Part shown: positions 22,030-32,390 of the stretch, one piece after another | Position numbering within the stretch: the first letter of the stretch is position 1 | How the letters are laid out: every line of letters starts with the position of its first letter | Source of the DNA: Choanephora cucurbitarum | Lineage: Eukaryota; Mucoromycota; Mucoromycetes; Mucorales; Choanephoraceae | DNA length: 55,558 nt | NCBI GenBank assembly: GCA_025331435.1 | Contig: JAIWNI010000144.1 | Coordinates: 1 to 55,558, forward strand | Direction: 5' to 3' | Translations under genes and position numbers: made by a program | The notes under the pieces: generated by a model | Told to the model about the DNA's origin: nothing | Database searches by the model: none | The model's input: only the letters and a program-made list of their open reading frames with translations

Positions 22030-22394
22030 ATTCTTTTACGCTTAATAAGCTTCGTGTTTCAAGTAACCATGTCTACTAAACCCTCTTCCTATCAAGCTTA
22101 CTACTTTACAGTTGAGAATGACTGTCAACACGCTTTGAGATGGTTATGTGCACTGCTGTCAAAGTCGTTATAATTTTCCCTTTATGAGCCACAGATCAAT
22201 GAGGAGAGTACAGCAAGTATCCGTTTATATTAAACCTCTGCTTATGATAACACACACACACACATAGACTAAACATCTCACCCTTTATACAATATCTTTG
22301 CTTTTTTTTTTAAGAAAATCTTTTTTTTTTAATGTTAAAAAAAATAATCCTTTATGAAAAAGAGTATCAAAAAAGGAGAGAAACCAAAGCCAGT
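22030..22394. other. Convergent intergenic region with (CA)n
   Basis: 365 nt between the ends of SPT8 (+) and RPL25 (-). It contains a short (CA)n run at about 22249-22264 and T-rich tracts near 22302-22335, which look like 3'-UTR and termination sequence for both genes. Confidence 0.45.
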
Positions 22395-23385
22395 TTAGAT
22401 GAAACCGATCTTGTTGGCAACATCCAAAGCATCAACATCAGCAGTCAAACGAACGAAGGCCTTCTTGTAACCATCAGGTCTATTTCAAATGAAGCTTAAT
22501 ACAAAAGAGAAAAAAATCATTGTCTTTGTCTTTACCTGATAAGGGTGTTGATTTGAGCAGCTTCAACATCATAGAGACGCTTGACGGCATCCTTGATTTG
22601 GTTCTTGTTAGCCTTAACATCAACAAGGAAGGTCAAGGTGTTGTGTTCTTCGATCTTCTTCATGGCAGTCTCAGTGTTAAGGGGTTGACGGATAACACGG
22701 TATTGATCCATACGGGGAGCATGGGCAACAGACTTACGAGCATACTTGGGGGTACGCTTCAAGACCAAGGTCTTGGGGATGTGGAAGTGGGTGGAGGTAC
22801 GGATCTTGCGAACAGCCTTACCGTGAACACCTTTGAGAGCGGCTTTCTTGGCGGCTTGAGCCTTGGCGGAAGCTACAAAGGATTCAGTTAATAACCTTTT
22901 CTAGTCTATGGTTGTCAAAGTTAGATCAAGAAAGAGAGAGAAGCAAACGCGAGTCTCTACTTCTTTTCTCGAGTTGTTTTAGGCTAGCATGAAGGTTTGA
23001 TATGATTGAATATGTTGACAAGTTGGTAAATAGAGTTGTAGTTGTATAGGATAGGGTAAGTGTATACACATAGAGCTGATCGTATATACTCAAATACACC
23101 TTTAGGTGTACCTTGGAGCTAAACTGAGGCAGTGTTGAGTTAAACTGTCAGCATACACATTGTCTGTTGTTTTTTGCTTTATTGTGTTGTTAACTAGCAT
23201 TGATTGATTTTTTGTATTTTCGTTGTCGTCTAATAATCATTATGGGTTGTATGTGCAATTCATCCAAAATCAATTGAATTCATCCATCCATCCAATCTTC
23301 TTTTTTGACTGATAGGCGTATGCCTTTCATCTCTTTCTTGCCTAACTGACGTATGTCTTTGCTTCCTTTTACCTTGGTTGGCCAT
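22395..23385 (-). CDS. RPL25: 60S ribosomal protein uL23 (yeast L25 / human L23a)
   Basis: Exons in coding order: 23373-23385 (ATG plus three codons and one base), 22536-22872, 22395-22479; 144 aa, matching the 142-156 aa of the family. uL23 sits at the peptide exit tunnel and binds SRP and NAC. Conserved segments include [57 protein letters not shown] and [21 protein letters not shown]. The first coding exon is inferred: it is the only nearby ATG with a good donor (GTAAAAGG) that supplies phase 1 and gives MANQA. The resulting first intron is 500 nt, typical of the long leading introns of ribosomal protein genes but the longest in this window. Confidence 0.92.
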
Positions 23386-23587
23386 TTTTATAAATCGTCT
23401 ACCACGTTTCTCTAAAGAGGAGGATTTTATAGTCTAGGTCAGCACACCTTCATCAAAACCTTCCCCCCCTCACTCACGCACATACTGATCCCCCCAAAAC
23501 AGTTCCGGTCCGGATTTTGTCGGAATCCTTTTTATGCACTTCTAGTTAAAGTGACAAAGGAATTTTTCTTTCTTTCTCTTTTTTGTT

Positions 23588-24658
23588 TTATTCAGATTCA
23601 ATAAATGCAATTTTTCCATGAATAGTGCTAGTAGAAGGAGGATGCGAAGTGGTATAAGGAAACATTTTACGAGGCATAAGGTTGGCAGCACTAGAATGGG
23701 TATTTGTATGATGTATCATACAAGGTTGGGTATTGTCTGGCTGCAATCCGGCCAATACATCATCCGTAAACAGTTTATGCGTGGGTGTAGGCACCATAAG
23801 CATGTCGCTAGGTGTGTTCATGAGGCTTGGAGTGGTGTTGACAAGATGAGTAGTGTTGGTAGATGGTGTTTGGGAGGGATGCATGATAGCTCCCAAGGGT
23901 TCTACAGGTGCATGAAGTGGTATAGATGTTGATGAAGAGGGCAGTGTCATGATGGTTGAAGGTAGAGCCGTAGCCTGATGTACTGAAGAAGGTGGTATGA
24001 GTGAAGACTTGTCTTGTTCTTCTTTTAGTTTCTTTCTTCTAAAGTGTTGCTGTAGGTTCTCAATGTCCTTTTTGATGATGTTGTGAATACCCATCATATG
24101 AAGATACTCTAGAATACTGTTGATCTTTTGTCCATTATTCAGTAGTTGCAAGATAAGCTCTTTTACTGGCTCTGACTGTCTTCTGTGAAGACTGTAGACA
24201 GTACAATTGGTAGGTATATCATGATTATGGTCACCGTAACTATGCTCAACAGTCCATTTCTCTTCTATCTTTTTGGCTTTAATATAACATTTACAGTCTG
24301 TCCGCTTTGTCTCTTTCTTTCTGGATTTGCCTGTTTTTGATGAATAGGAAGGATGTTTGCTACTTTTGCGATAAACTCCGGCATGTTTGCACCAGAGATA
24401 TATACTGCGATAGTTTGAATTTTTCGTGCTCATGACTACATTGTACTTTTGACCATAGTTTGCTACAGTCGTACGAAGGTCGCCAAGAGTATTAAATACT
24501 GCTCCAGGTGCGAATAATGAGTTGAATTCTCGCAGAAATGCTGGTAAATGATCTCCAGAAACAGATATGGCTGATGTACTTGAAGAGGGCATCATGGTGG
24601 TAACATGTGGGGTAATATTGGAAGGTATATGAGAGGTGGGTATAGGACTCGAACTCAT
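23588..24658 (-). CDS. FAR1/WRKY-GCM1-type zinc-finger protein, possibly transposase-derived
   Basis: A single frame of 356 aa starting at ATG 24658. Residues ~50-150 form a FAR1-like (WRKY-GCM1 superfamily) DNA-binding domain: LGDLRTTVANYGQKYNVVMS, then C in YLWCKHAG, paired cysteines in TDCKCYIKAKK and the terminal HSYGDHNHD, the C-C-H-H zinc pattern used by FAR1 and Mutator-like transposases. No transposase catalytic (DDE) domain or SWIM finger follows. Instead a short helical region (VKELILQLLNNGQKINSILEYL) is followed by a Ser/Thr/Pro-rich tail. The intron-free frame and lack of a catalytic core suggest a domesticated Mutator-type DNA-binding domain acting as a transcription factor; that is inference. 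Confidence 0.78.
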   Translation of the reverse strand: MSSSPIPTSHIPSNITPHVTTMMPSSSTSAISVSGDHLPAFLREFNSLFAPGAVFNTLGDLRTTVANYGQKYNVVMSTKNSNYRSIYLWCKHAGVYRKSSKHPSYSSKTGKSRKKETKRTDCKCYIKAKKIEEKWTVEHSYGDHNHDIPTNCTVYSLHRRQSEPVKELILQLLNNGQKINSILEYLHMMGIHNIIKKDIENLQQHFRRKKLKEEQDKSSLIPPSSVHQATALPSTIMTLPSSSTSIPLHAPVEPLGAIMHPSQTPSTNTTHLVNTTPSLMNTPSDMLMVPTPTHKLFTDDVLAGLQPDNTQPCMIHHTNTHSSAANLMPRKMFPYTTSHPPSTSTIHGKIAFIESE

Positions 24659-25656
24659 TTTGAAGTAAAAGAAGAAAAAGAAACAGAAAAAGCTAAAGAA
24701 GTAGAAGGAAAAATAGGCATCTAACTAAAATAGAGTCACACGTTAGAAAATAAAGTGACGTCTAGGCCATCGTTATTCAAATGAAAAAAAAAGAGGGCTT
24801 TTTTAATGCACTGGAAAAAGAATACACCAAATGATATGAAATGCAACAGGTACCAAAAAATCAAACTCAGCCGAGCCAGTTTCTCTTGTTGCCTTGTTAC
24901 TAACCGTGCACTCTTGGCTCTGAATATGCTACTCATATTAACTTTTGAAAACGTAGCATAAAAAAAAAATGATGCTACACTTTATTTTTAAAACAACGCA
25001 AGCCAAAAATATCAAAGTCGATCTCAATGTGTAATGTTATTTTTTTTTTTTAAATCTGGGTACCCAACAAACAAAGCATTTTTAGACTCATTTTATTTAC
25101 AAATTATTCGTTCAGCATTTAATATAAAATAGATGGTTAGTTACAACAATGGATAGAAAGTACTTTATGTCACAATTGGTTTCACTTTAAGCTCATACAA
25201 GTTCTAAGAACAAGAATTGTCTTACCCGAGGCAACAGTAGGTTGTCAATTAGCTTCAAGGGGGGAAATTAGAAAGAAAAATGCTACGTCAAAATTATGCA
25301 AATCACGCGAAAAAGAATAACTATGACATAGCAGGCGGTTTACTCTGTTGTCAATTTCATTTTCCGTTTAGAAAGGTCTATTATACTACTTTTGAATTTG
25401 CAACAAGGGAGACACACACACACACATTATTTTAATTGCTTTAGTCAAGATTGTTGATCTACATGCACGCACACATGTTCTTTTTACTATTGTTGGATTA
25501 GTAGCACAATTTTCATTGATTCTTTAAAGAAGGAAATATTCAAGTTTCAAATAAGACACAAGTCATGTCATAAGGCCCTAATTGACTTGAGGAACAAAAG
25601 CTTGTTTCTGACCAGTAAGATGATTGGTTCAAATTGCCTTATGCATCAAGAAGGGT
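24659..25656. other. Intergenic region with one weak small ORF
   Basis: About 1 kb with no firm gene. On minus, an ATG at 24936 opens a 66-codon frame (to 24736) beginning MSSIFRAKSARLVTRQQEK, with one hydrophobic span (LIFWYLLHFISFGVFFF). It could be a tiny membrane protein, but nothing else supports it. A (CA)n run lies at about 25413-25426. Confidence 0.3.
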
Positions 25657-26910
25657 AGTGTTTTCCAAAAGCATTCGTGCACTAGTAAGTTTTCGTTTCG
25701 TGCGATAAAAGATAAAGAAAAAGAAAGAGAGAGAAAGAGAGAGTAAGGTCAATGGTGCAAAAGCAGAGAAAGAGAGTTTGGTCAGAAACAACCTTTCGAT
25801 TAGTGCATTCCTCTTTTTTCTTTCTTATCTTGCATAGCTGAAATGAGCATGAAGAAGGACACCCTGAGTTCAGTGTAGAAGCGAATGATGAAGCACACCC
25901 CCCTTGAGAGACGTTACAGATCTTGCAATGGACATTGATCTCAAGCCTTCTGAAAAAAAAAGCAGCCAAAGATGTTGCTACGAAGACAAAAAACAACCCA
26001 AGCACTATTGCGGGAGATGTTGCTAGGGCTTCCAAGAAACGCCTACCGAAAGCATAATCCCACTTTAACCCACTTGGTGTTATTCAATAACTTATGTCTT
26101 AAAGCTGTTTCTAACCAACTCTTTACAAAGATATATTGAAAATCATTTTAATGATCCATGGAATAAGGTATTGCTTCTACACATAAACTCTTGAAGCTTG
26201 TTTTGTTCGTTTTAAAGCTCATGTGAATTAGAAACATGTATTGAATCAGCATGCGAGAGTTTTTCGATAATCAACTTAACAATACTCAGGTTGTTTCCAA
26301 TACGAATCGTAAGTAATGAGCTTTATGCGACGCTATTTTTCTATTTAAATCTTTCACCTCAAGAACTGTTCCAAAATCTTTACAATTCGTTGTCAACATT
26401 GCAAAGTCAATCGCTACAATACACATCTTATTCCTGGTACGAACACAGGCCAACAGATCTAGTGAAACGAGGCGTAGTATGGTTATAATAAGAAAAATCC
26501 CTTTTTTTTCACCTTGCATGTCTCCATCTGCAGTTACCTTTGACGAAAGATCACTTCTCCTTTTTAAGTCTCTAGCAAGCTGAGACTGACTTGCATCACA
26601 GGAAGCACTTACAAACACTTTTGTTGCTAGAGACCTTTCCTTAAAGATCTGTAACGTCTCTTAAGGGGGGTGTGCTTCATCATTCGCTTCTACACTGAAC
26701 TCAGGGTGTCCTTCTTCATGCTCATTTCAGCTATGCAAGATAAGAAAGAAAAAAGAGGAATGCACTAATCGAAAGGTTGTTTCTGACCAAACTCTCTTTC
26801 TCTGCTTTTGCACCATTGACCTTACTCTCTCTTTCTCTCTTTCTTTTTTTTTTATCTTTTATCGCACGAAACGAAAACTTACTAGTGCACGAATGCTTTT
26901 GGAAAATACT
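25657..26910. repeat. Large inverted repeat: ~268-bp arms around a 719-nt spacer
   Basis: The left arm (25657-25924) reappears as its reverse complement in the right arm (26644-26910). Long identical blocks include TTTTCCAAAAGCATTCGTGC, GTCAATGGTGCAAAAGCAG, GGTCAGAAACAACCTTTCG, CATAGCTGAAATGAGCATG and ACGTTACAGATCTT, with only scattered differences, chiefly in a purine-rich run. The spacer is unrelated to the arms. The structure could be a DNA transposon or large MITE with long terminal inverted repeats (no clear target-site duplication seen), or an inverted duplication. A transcript crossing it would fold into a long hairpin. No transposase is recognisable in the spacer; a minus-strand frame at 26286-26618 (first residues VFVSASCDASQSQLARDLK) has no recognised family. 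Confidence 0.85.
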
Positions 26911-28363
26911 GGAATATGAACATAGGTATAGTACTAAAAAAAGATTTCAAACAAGATGACGCTTTCGCTTGCTTTGTACTAGTAAGATATTAGGCAATAC
27001 TAGGTATATACAGGAATATATTTTTGTGCATCAACTTGTTATGGGTCACAAAAAGCATCTTGAGAATCAATGTCCTTTTTTCTTTTAATGGTTTATCAGT
27101 CAACCCGTTTGCTCCTTGGAAAATGGTTATTGTTGGTATTGAATACTTGAACGAGTTTTATCACAGAACATGCATTTCATTTCTGGCTTTCTTTGTGTTT
27201 TTTTGGTTTGTCAATGACAAGAAACTAAACACTGACTTCTCAAAAGCTGCGTGTAATAAACAAGCATATATTGGTTTCGCCAATTTCCCTTGAGGACTAA
27301 AATGATATTCTTCGGAAAAGAAAAGGAAATTTGAAAGGTCAAGCAAAGTCAAATGTGCTTATGAAAATAAACATGAAAGAAAGAGAGAGTGGGGGAGAGA
27401 GAGAGACTGATTTGACAGCCTGGCTTTAAATCCTTTTCTTTGATTTCAAGTTAGGACTGATGATAAAAAAAACAAGTAATTTAGGAAAGGTAAGGAAAAA
27501 AGAACAGAGAGTGTGTGTATATGTATGCATACAGAGGTAGACTTAAACACCTTATTGATAAAGTATGGTTTGACAAGGCAATGCACATTTGTAGCATGTC
27601 ATACTTAAGTTTTGTTTGTGTTTGAGTATTGTAACACTCAGGAGTAATTAAAGTTTACAAAAGGTTAGTTCTGATGCAAGATGCATTTAGTTTTCCTGTA
27701 AGCTTGTATAGAATCTAGTTTTTATTTTGATGATTGCAGTGGATATTTTGTATGAGAGTGTCAATATGCTTTAGAGAGTTGATCTCTTGAATTGAGCGAA
27801 TGTTATACTAAGAGAAATATATATATATGCGAAGAGAGGACAGAGCGTATATGCCTTTAAGTCAGGCCAACTGTAAAACCTTGACTTGAACGGGTCTTAT
27901 TGATACCCCTTTAAAATTATTTCACCTATATTCATTGTTTTACTTTTGTTTATTGTAATCCATATGACCATTTGTTACTAAAAGGAATCAAAAGATTAAC
28001 ACAGTGTACATATGTAAGCATGTACTTTTTGAAAGACTTTAGAGCCTCAAAAAAATTGCTCTCGGAAAAAGCAAAGTAACACTTGCTTTGATCAAGAAGC
28101 AGGCTCAATATCTTTCTGGATCAGCGCCTTCTCTTCTACGGAATTGCTAGTTTTGATATATGGCATTTATACTCCTTCTTAAATTTAGATAGAATGAAAG
28201 TGATTTGACGAAAATGCTTATGTCATTTAATTGGGGGAGATTAAACTTCTAATTTATCTTATTGGTCAATTGAACAGCAGTTTGAGGGCCTGCAGATTAT
28301 CAAAGTAAGAGAAGAAAAAAATTGTTTTCTCTTTTCTTCACACCCCACTCTTATTCAATAAAA
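26911..28363. other. Long intergenic region
   Basis: About 1.45 kb with only short random open frames. AT-rich, with small (TA)n and GA-rich patches. The T/C-rich leader at 28310-28360 belongs to COX7. I see nothing else with support. Confidence 0.35.
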
Positions 28364-28695
28364 ATGTCTCTTGTCAACAGACCTAACAACGTTCAAGCTT
28401 ATCAAAAGTTCTACCAAGTAATGTGATTGAACACAAAAAAAAAGCTTAAATAGACAGCCGTATTAAAAAAAAATGCGATAGGCTCCTTCCAACACCCTCT
28501 TGTTCCTCCGTGGTCCCAGAGATAAGCTCTTTGTCTACTCCACCTTTGCTGTCCTCGGTGCCGGTCTTCTCGGTTCCCTCTACGGTGCCGTCAACATGGC
28601 TCGTGTATGTATCAAAACTTTTTTTGACAGATTGTTTGTTTTATGTTGCACATGTGTTGCTAATCTTATTTCTTTAACAGGGCAAGAAGAACTAA
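28364..28695 (+). CDS. COX7: Cytochrome c oxidase subunit 7 (COX7a-like)
   Basis: Exons 28364-28417, 28482-28604, 28681-28695 (63 aa; introns 64 and 76 nt). The product is a single-span inner-mitochondrial-membrane subunit of complex IV. The protein starts MSLVNRPNNVQAYQKFYQ, continues LFLRGPRDKLFVYSTFAVLGAG with the membrane helix, and ends VNMARGKKN. Length and layout match fungal Cox7 (about 60 aa). The last exon is only 15 nt including the stop (GKKN). C-ending codons dominate, typical of abundant mitochondrial proteins. Confidence 0.87.
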
Positions 28696-29528
28696 ACAAA
28701 CAAACAATTGGATGATAGACATAAACAAGTGCTTTTAGCCGAACACAAGACAACATTTACTGCCAAACTATTAACCCTTTGGCGTTTATGAAAAAAAAAA
28801 GGAAAATAAAGTATTTGGCATAAAGAGAAGACAGGTTTGCTTTTTTTTTTATAATATACGTATGTTAAAGAGATAGACCGTGGAAGTATTCATGAAACCA
28901 GTCAACTACTTGAACATTGGAAATAATTATAGAAGCCATAACAGTTTATTGGCATGATACAACAATGCAAAGACCAACCTATTTTGCCAAAACATTCTCC
29001 AGCTTTTGATCATATATCACTTTTTTTTCAATGACATACATCATATGAGCCATCACTTATAGATACATACTCTATTGAAGACTATACAGTCATCCTCTAT
29101 ACTTTTGATTCTATTCTCTTTTGTACCCAGGAATGTTTATATATTGCATAAACCTGATAAATTAGATAACTGCAATATTTTTTTTTCGTAGCTGGCTTGT
29201 CAGTTTCTACTTATATAGATATTTTCCATTTTACCACAAGTTAGCAAACTTGATTTGCAAAGGTCTTCAGGTTGTTACATGAAATGAACGAGTTAGTTAT
29301 ATGTGGTGGTACATCATAGACTTGAAGCAAGAAGTGTCCTTGTTGAAAGTTATCGTACGATATAGCAAAACAAGTAATCAATTTGCAATTGAAGAATTAT
29401 TGTATAGCGATAGTTTAGAATAGTTTAATAAGATCTTTCAAATATTACATTATTGAAATAATCAAATTGTTAAGGTATAGTTGCGCATGCACACTTTCTT
29501 TTCTTTCCTTCTGTCCTTCTTTGTCTCA
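28696..29528. other. Convergent intergenic region
   Basis: 833 nt between the ends of COX7 (+) and the oxysterol-binding protein gene (-). AT-rich with poly-A/T runs; no recognisable product. Confidence 0.35.
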
Positions 29529-32390
29529 TTACCATAATGGAAATTGATCTTTGGGCCACTGGCCAGACTCACGTGTAGGCCAGTATTGCTCAGCATATCG
29601 CCATTCATCGCCTTCTTTAGTAAACCATCGAGGTAACCATTCTTTGCCTGCTGCTTCAAATTCTTTTCTTCTATCTCTCTGCTGTTGTTCTATTCTGAGT
29701 TTTTCTTGATCAGCTTCATCTACTTGGCCTGTTAAAAAATGTATTAGTTTAGTCAGCTGAATGAGTCGTCCAAAAAAAAAACTTGCCTTCTTCATAAAGT
29801 CTTTGATCAGGTCTAAATCTTGTATCAGTGATAGGTAATTTGCCTTCTTCTAATTCTGTAATTTCATTTAATTCTGTTGCAAACTTTGTAAAACCGAAAT
29901 ATTTTTCATGGTCGTTAATGCCTGGAGAACGTGCGGTCCATAGTACCTGGAGTCTACTCTTGTCCATGTCTACCTCTTCAGCTAATCCTTCACTCCACTT
30001 GCCTGACACTCGGCGGACTTTTCTACCATTGGCATCATACAATGTAGCAACAACTTCATTGCGTTTAGTAGGGGCGCCAAACAAACCGCCTCCTGTGCCC
30101 TCTTTGAATACGATGACAGCATATTCGCCTGTGGTTTGATTTACTACTTTGCATTCGCCTGAATGCTCAAGATACTTTTCGCCAGCAATCATATTCTTGA
30201 TCCAACTCGAAGGCTTGGAGAAACAGTATTGGTCATCATGGCCTGTCAAGGTCACATAGAAATTGCCTTCGGTCATAAATTCCATAGACTTGCCCCAGAA
30301 TTTGCTTTTGATACAGGTTGACTGCCAGTATTTGAATCCTTTTGATTCGGCATGGGCTGCAACAATTAATGGATTATGCGAAACTTTTTCAGAAACAAAT
30401 CGGAATCCCTTATCGGGGCGAATGGCTTCATATGTTTCTGACATCAGTGGATTAAAAGGTTTTCGGCCTGTACGATATTGAGTAGATGCATAAGTCGAGA
30501 TGGAAAAGACTGCAACGTACATCAAACGCTCAATTGAGTCAGAAAGTGTAGCAGCCTTATCAAGTAGCTCAGAATACTCAAGCTCTTCGCAGGCTTTTTG
30601 AAGAAGATTGAGAGGTTCGTTCATACTGACAGGCATGGCGATGGTAGACAAATCTTTGCCTACGTTTTTTCGAAAAATGGCTAAAGCTGATCCTGCATCT
30701 GCCACAGCTGGTGAAGGCAGTCTTGTACGACGTGTCACTGTGGCCATTTGATCCAAGTTTAAAGCTTGATTTGCACCAAGAGATGCAGCTATAGAAAAAA
30801 AAAAGTAAATTGGCGATAAGCACGTTTATGTCGTTAAAAGAAGACGTTGTTAAACAAATTGCTTACCGCTATCTTCATCACTGCTATCATCAATAGTAGA
30901 TCCTTGATCTACAACATCACATTCTTCCCCTTCCTCTTCCTCCCCATCGCTTAACACAATGTCCTCTGCATCAAAAAACTGATCGGAATAAGCAGATAAA
31001 CGAGAATACACACTCGAACTACGGTTGATTGATTCATGATCTTCTGGAATAGCATTGTCAGAGGGTTGGACGATAGGTGACATGGATCCAGAACGACGAT
31101 AGCTGACAGCAAATTGACTTTGAATATTCTTCCATCGCATTGATTGCTCCTGAGTGCTTACTACCAATTGGTTTTTGCACGTATTTAGCTGCTCCATTAA
31201 ATCTTCTACAAAGGACAATGCATTGTTGTTACTCAGGACTTTTTCAATTTCTTGTACTATTGCGTCTAAATTGATAGCCTCTCTTCTTTGTTCATTGGAT
31301 GCTTCAAGGCCACATTCAATATCTGCACGAATGCGTCGGGTGTCTAGAGCATTATTACGACTACTCGAGGCTCTTTTTGAAGCTAAACTGAGACTACTCT
31401 TATTGTTGCTACTGTTGTTGAATTCTTCCGCTAATGCCTGCTCATCTAATCCACCGTTCTTTTGACGAACTTCTGTCAGAGCATTTTGCCATAGCTCATA
31501 ATCTGACTCGGTCAACGTTTTGAGTTGGTACAACATGGTTCCCGAATCAATATTAATCTGACGCAAATTAGGTGTATATGAGATAGTAGATACTAAAATT
31601 TGAATTGAGCCCCGAGTCACTGTGTTCTGTGAAGTAGCATAAGAGAGTACACCTGTAGGGGACAGTGTAAACCAACGTTTAGCCCAACCTTGCATTCTCT
31701 TGCGCTTTTTCTTCAAAAGCCATCCCGAAACTTCGTCTGAAGGCTTGTTAACATCACCAGGCGTTCCCAAGGCAATTGAATAAGTCAGCATTTTAGGAGT
31801 GTTTCTTGAGAATGAATTATCTAAATTAAGAAAGGAAATTAATTTAGCCGCAATAAGTCAGAAAGCAGTGTTGTTTACCAAACACCAAGACATAATTGCC
31901 AGGCTCGTCTACAATGTATGTGCCTTCTACTTTCTGGTCAGAGGATTGTGCGTGTTGGATGGGAATAATTTCTTCCATGCCGCCATCTTTCAATTTTGAA
32001 GCAGCAACTGATTTTGAGCGGGGTCTGTTGGGTGATATTGGTTGATTATGAATAGACTTGTTTGAATCCGCCGTATCATGATCATCTTCTATAGAGAAAG
32101 AGAATAATAAATGGCTACTTTCTCCCTTCTATCGTTAGAGACCTACCTTGTGTAGTTGTACGCCGAACTAGCTGATCTGAAGATGTTGGCATCTGCTTCT
32201 TTTGCAGTTGTTGTGCGCGAAAGATTATGTCAGATGAGTTGGGTAAAGGCTCTTTGCCTTTCCTTCGAAATAAGCCGAAAGATATGTTGTTCTTCTTAGT
32301 GGTAAATGACCAGCGTAGAACGGTGCCTTTGGTAGGCACATAAATGTTATGTAAATGAGCGTCTCTTGGTTGAACTTGTACTACTTCCAT
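29529..32390 (-). CDS. Oxysterol-binding protein (OSBP/ORP) with GOLD-like, PH, FFAT-like and ORD regions
   Basis: Exons in coding order: 32147-32390, 31879-32088, 30867-31820, 29787-30788, 29529-29728 (869 aa). OSBP proteins exchange sterol or phosphatidylserine for PI4P at ER contact sites. The N-terminus with KGTVLRWSFTTKKNNISFGLF and GTYIVDEPGNYVLVFDNSFS is a GOLD-like domain as in yeast Osh3. A PH domain starts near residue 183 (SGWLLKKKRKRMQGWAKRWF). An FFAT-like motif QFFDAED (about residue 432) in acidic context would bind ER VAP proteins. The ORD begins with MNEPLNLLQKACEELEYSELLD. The fingerprint normally written EQVSHHPP is EKVSHNPL here (about residues 603-610). The last intron (29729-29786) is GC-AG. 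A subgroup close to Osh3 is inferred from the domain order. Confidence 0.93.

Noticed and set aside
22520..22891. 123-codon plus-strand frame
   Set aside because: Lies antisense to the RPL25 coding exon; its content is the complement of a biased ribosomal-protein gene.
23618..23932. 104-codon plus-strand frame
   Set aside because: Antisense to the FAR1-type gene; Arg/His/Cys-rich composition arises from the complement of a Thr/Ser/Pro-rich tail.
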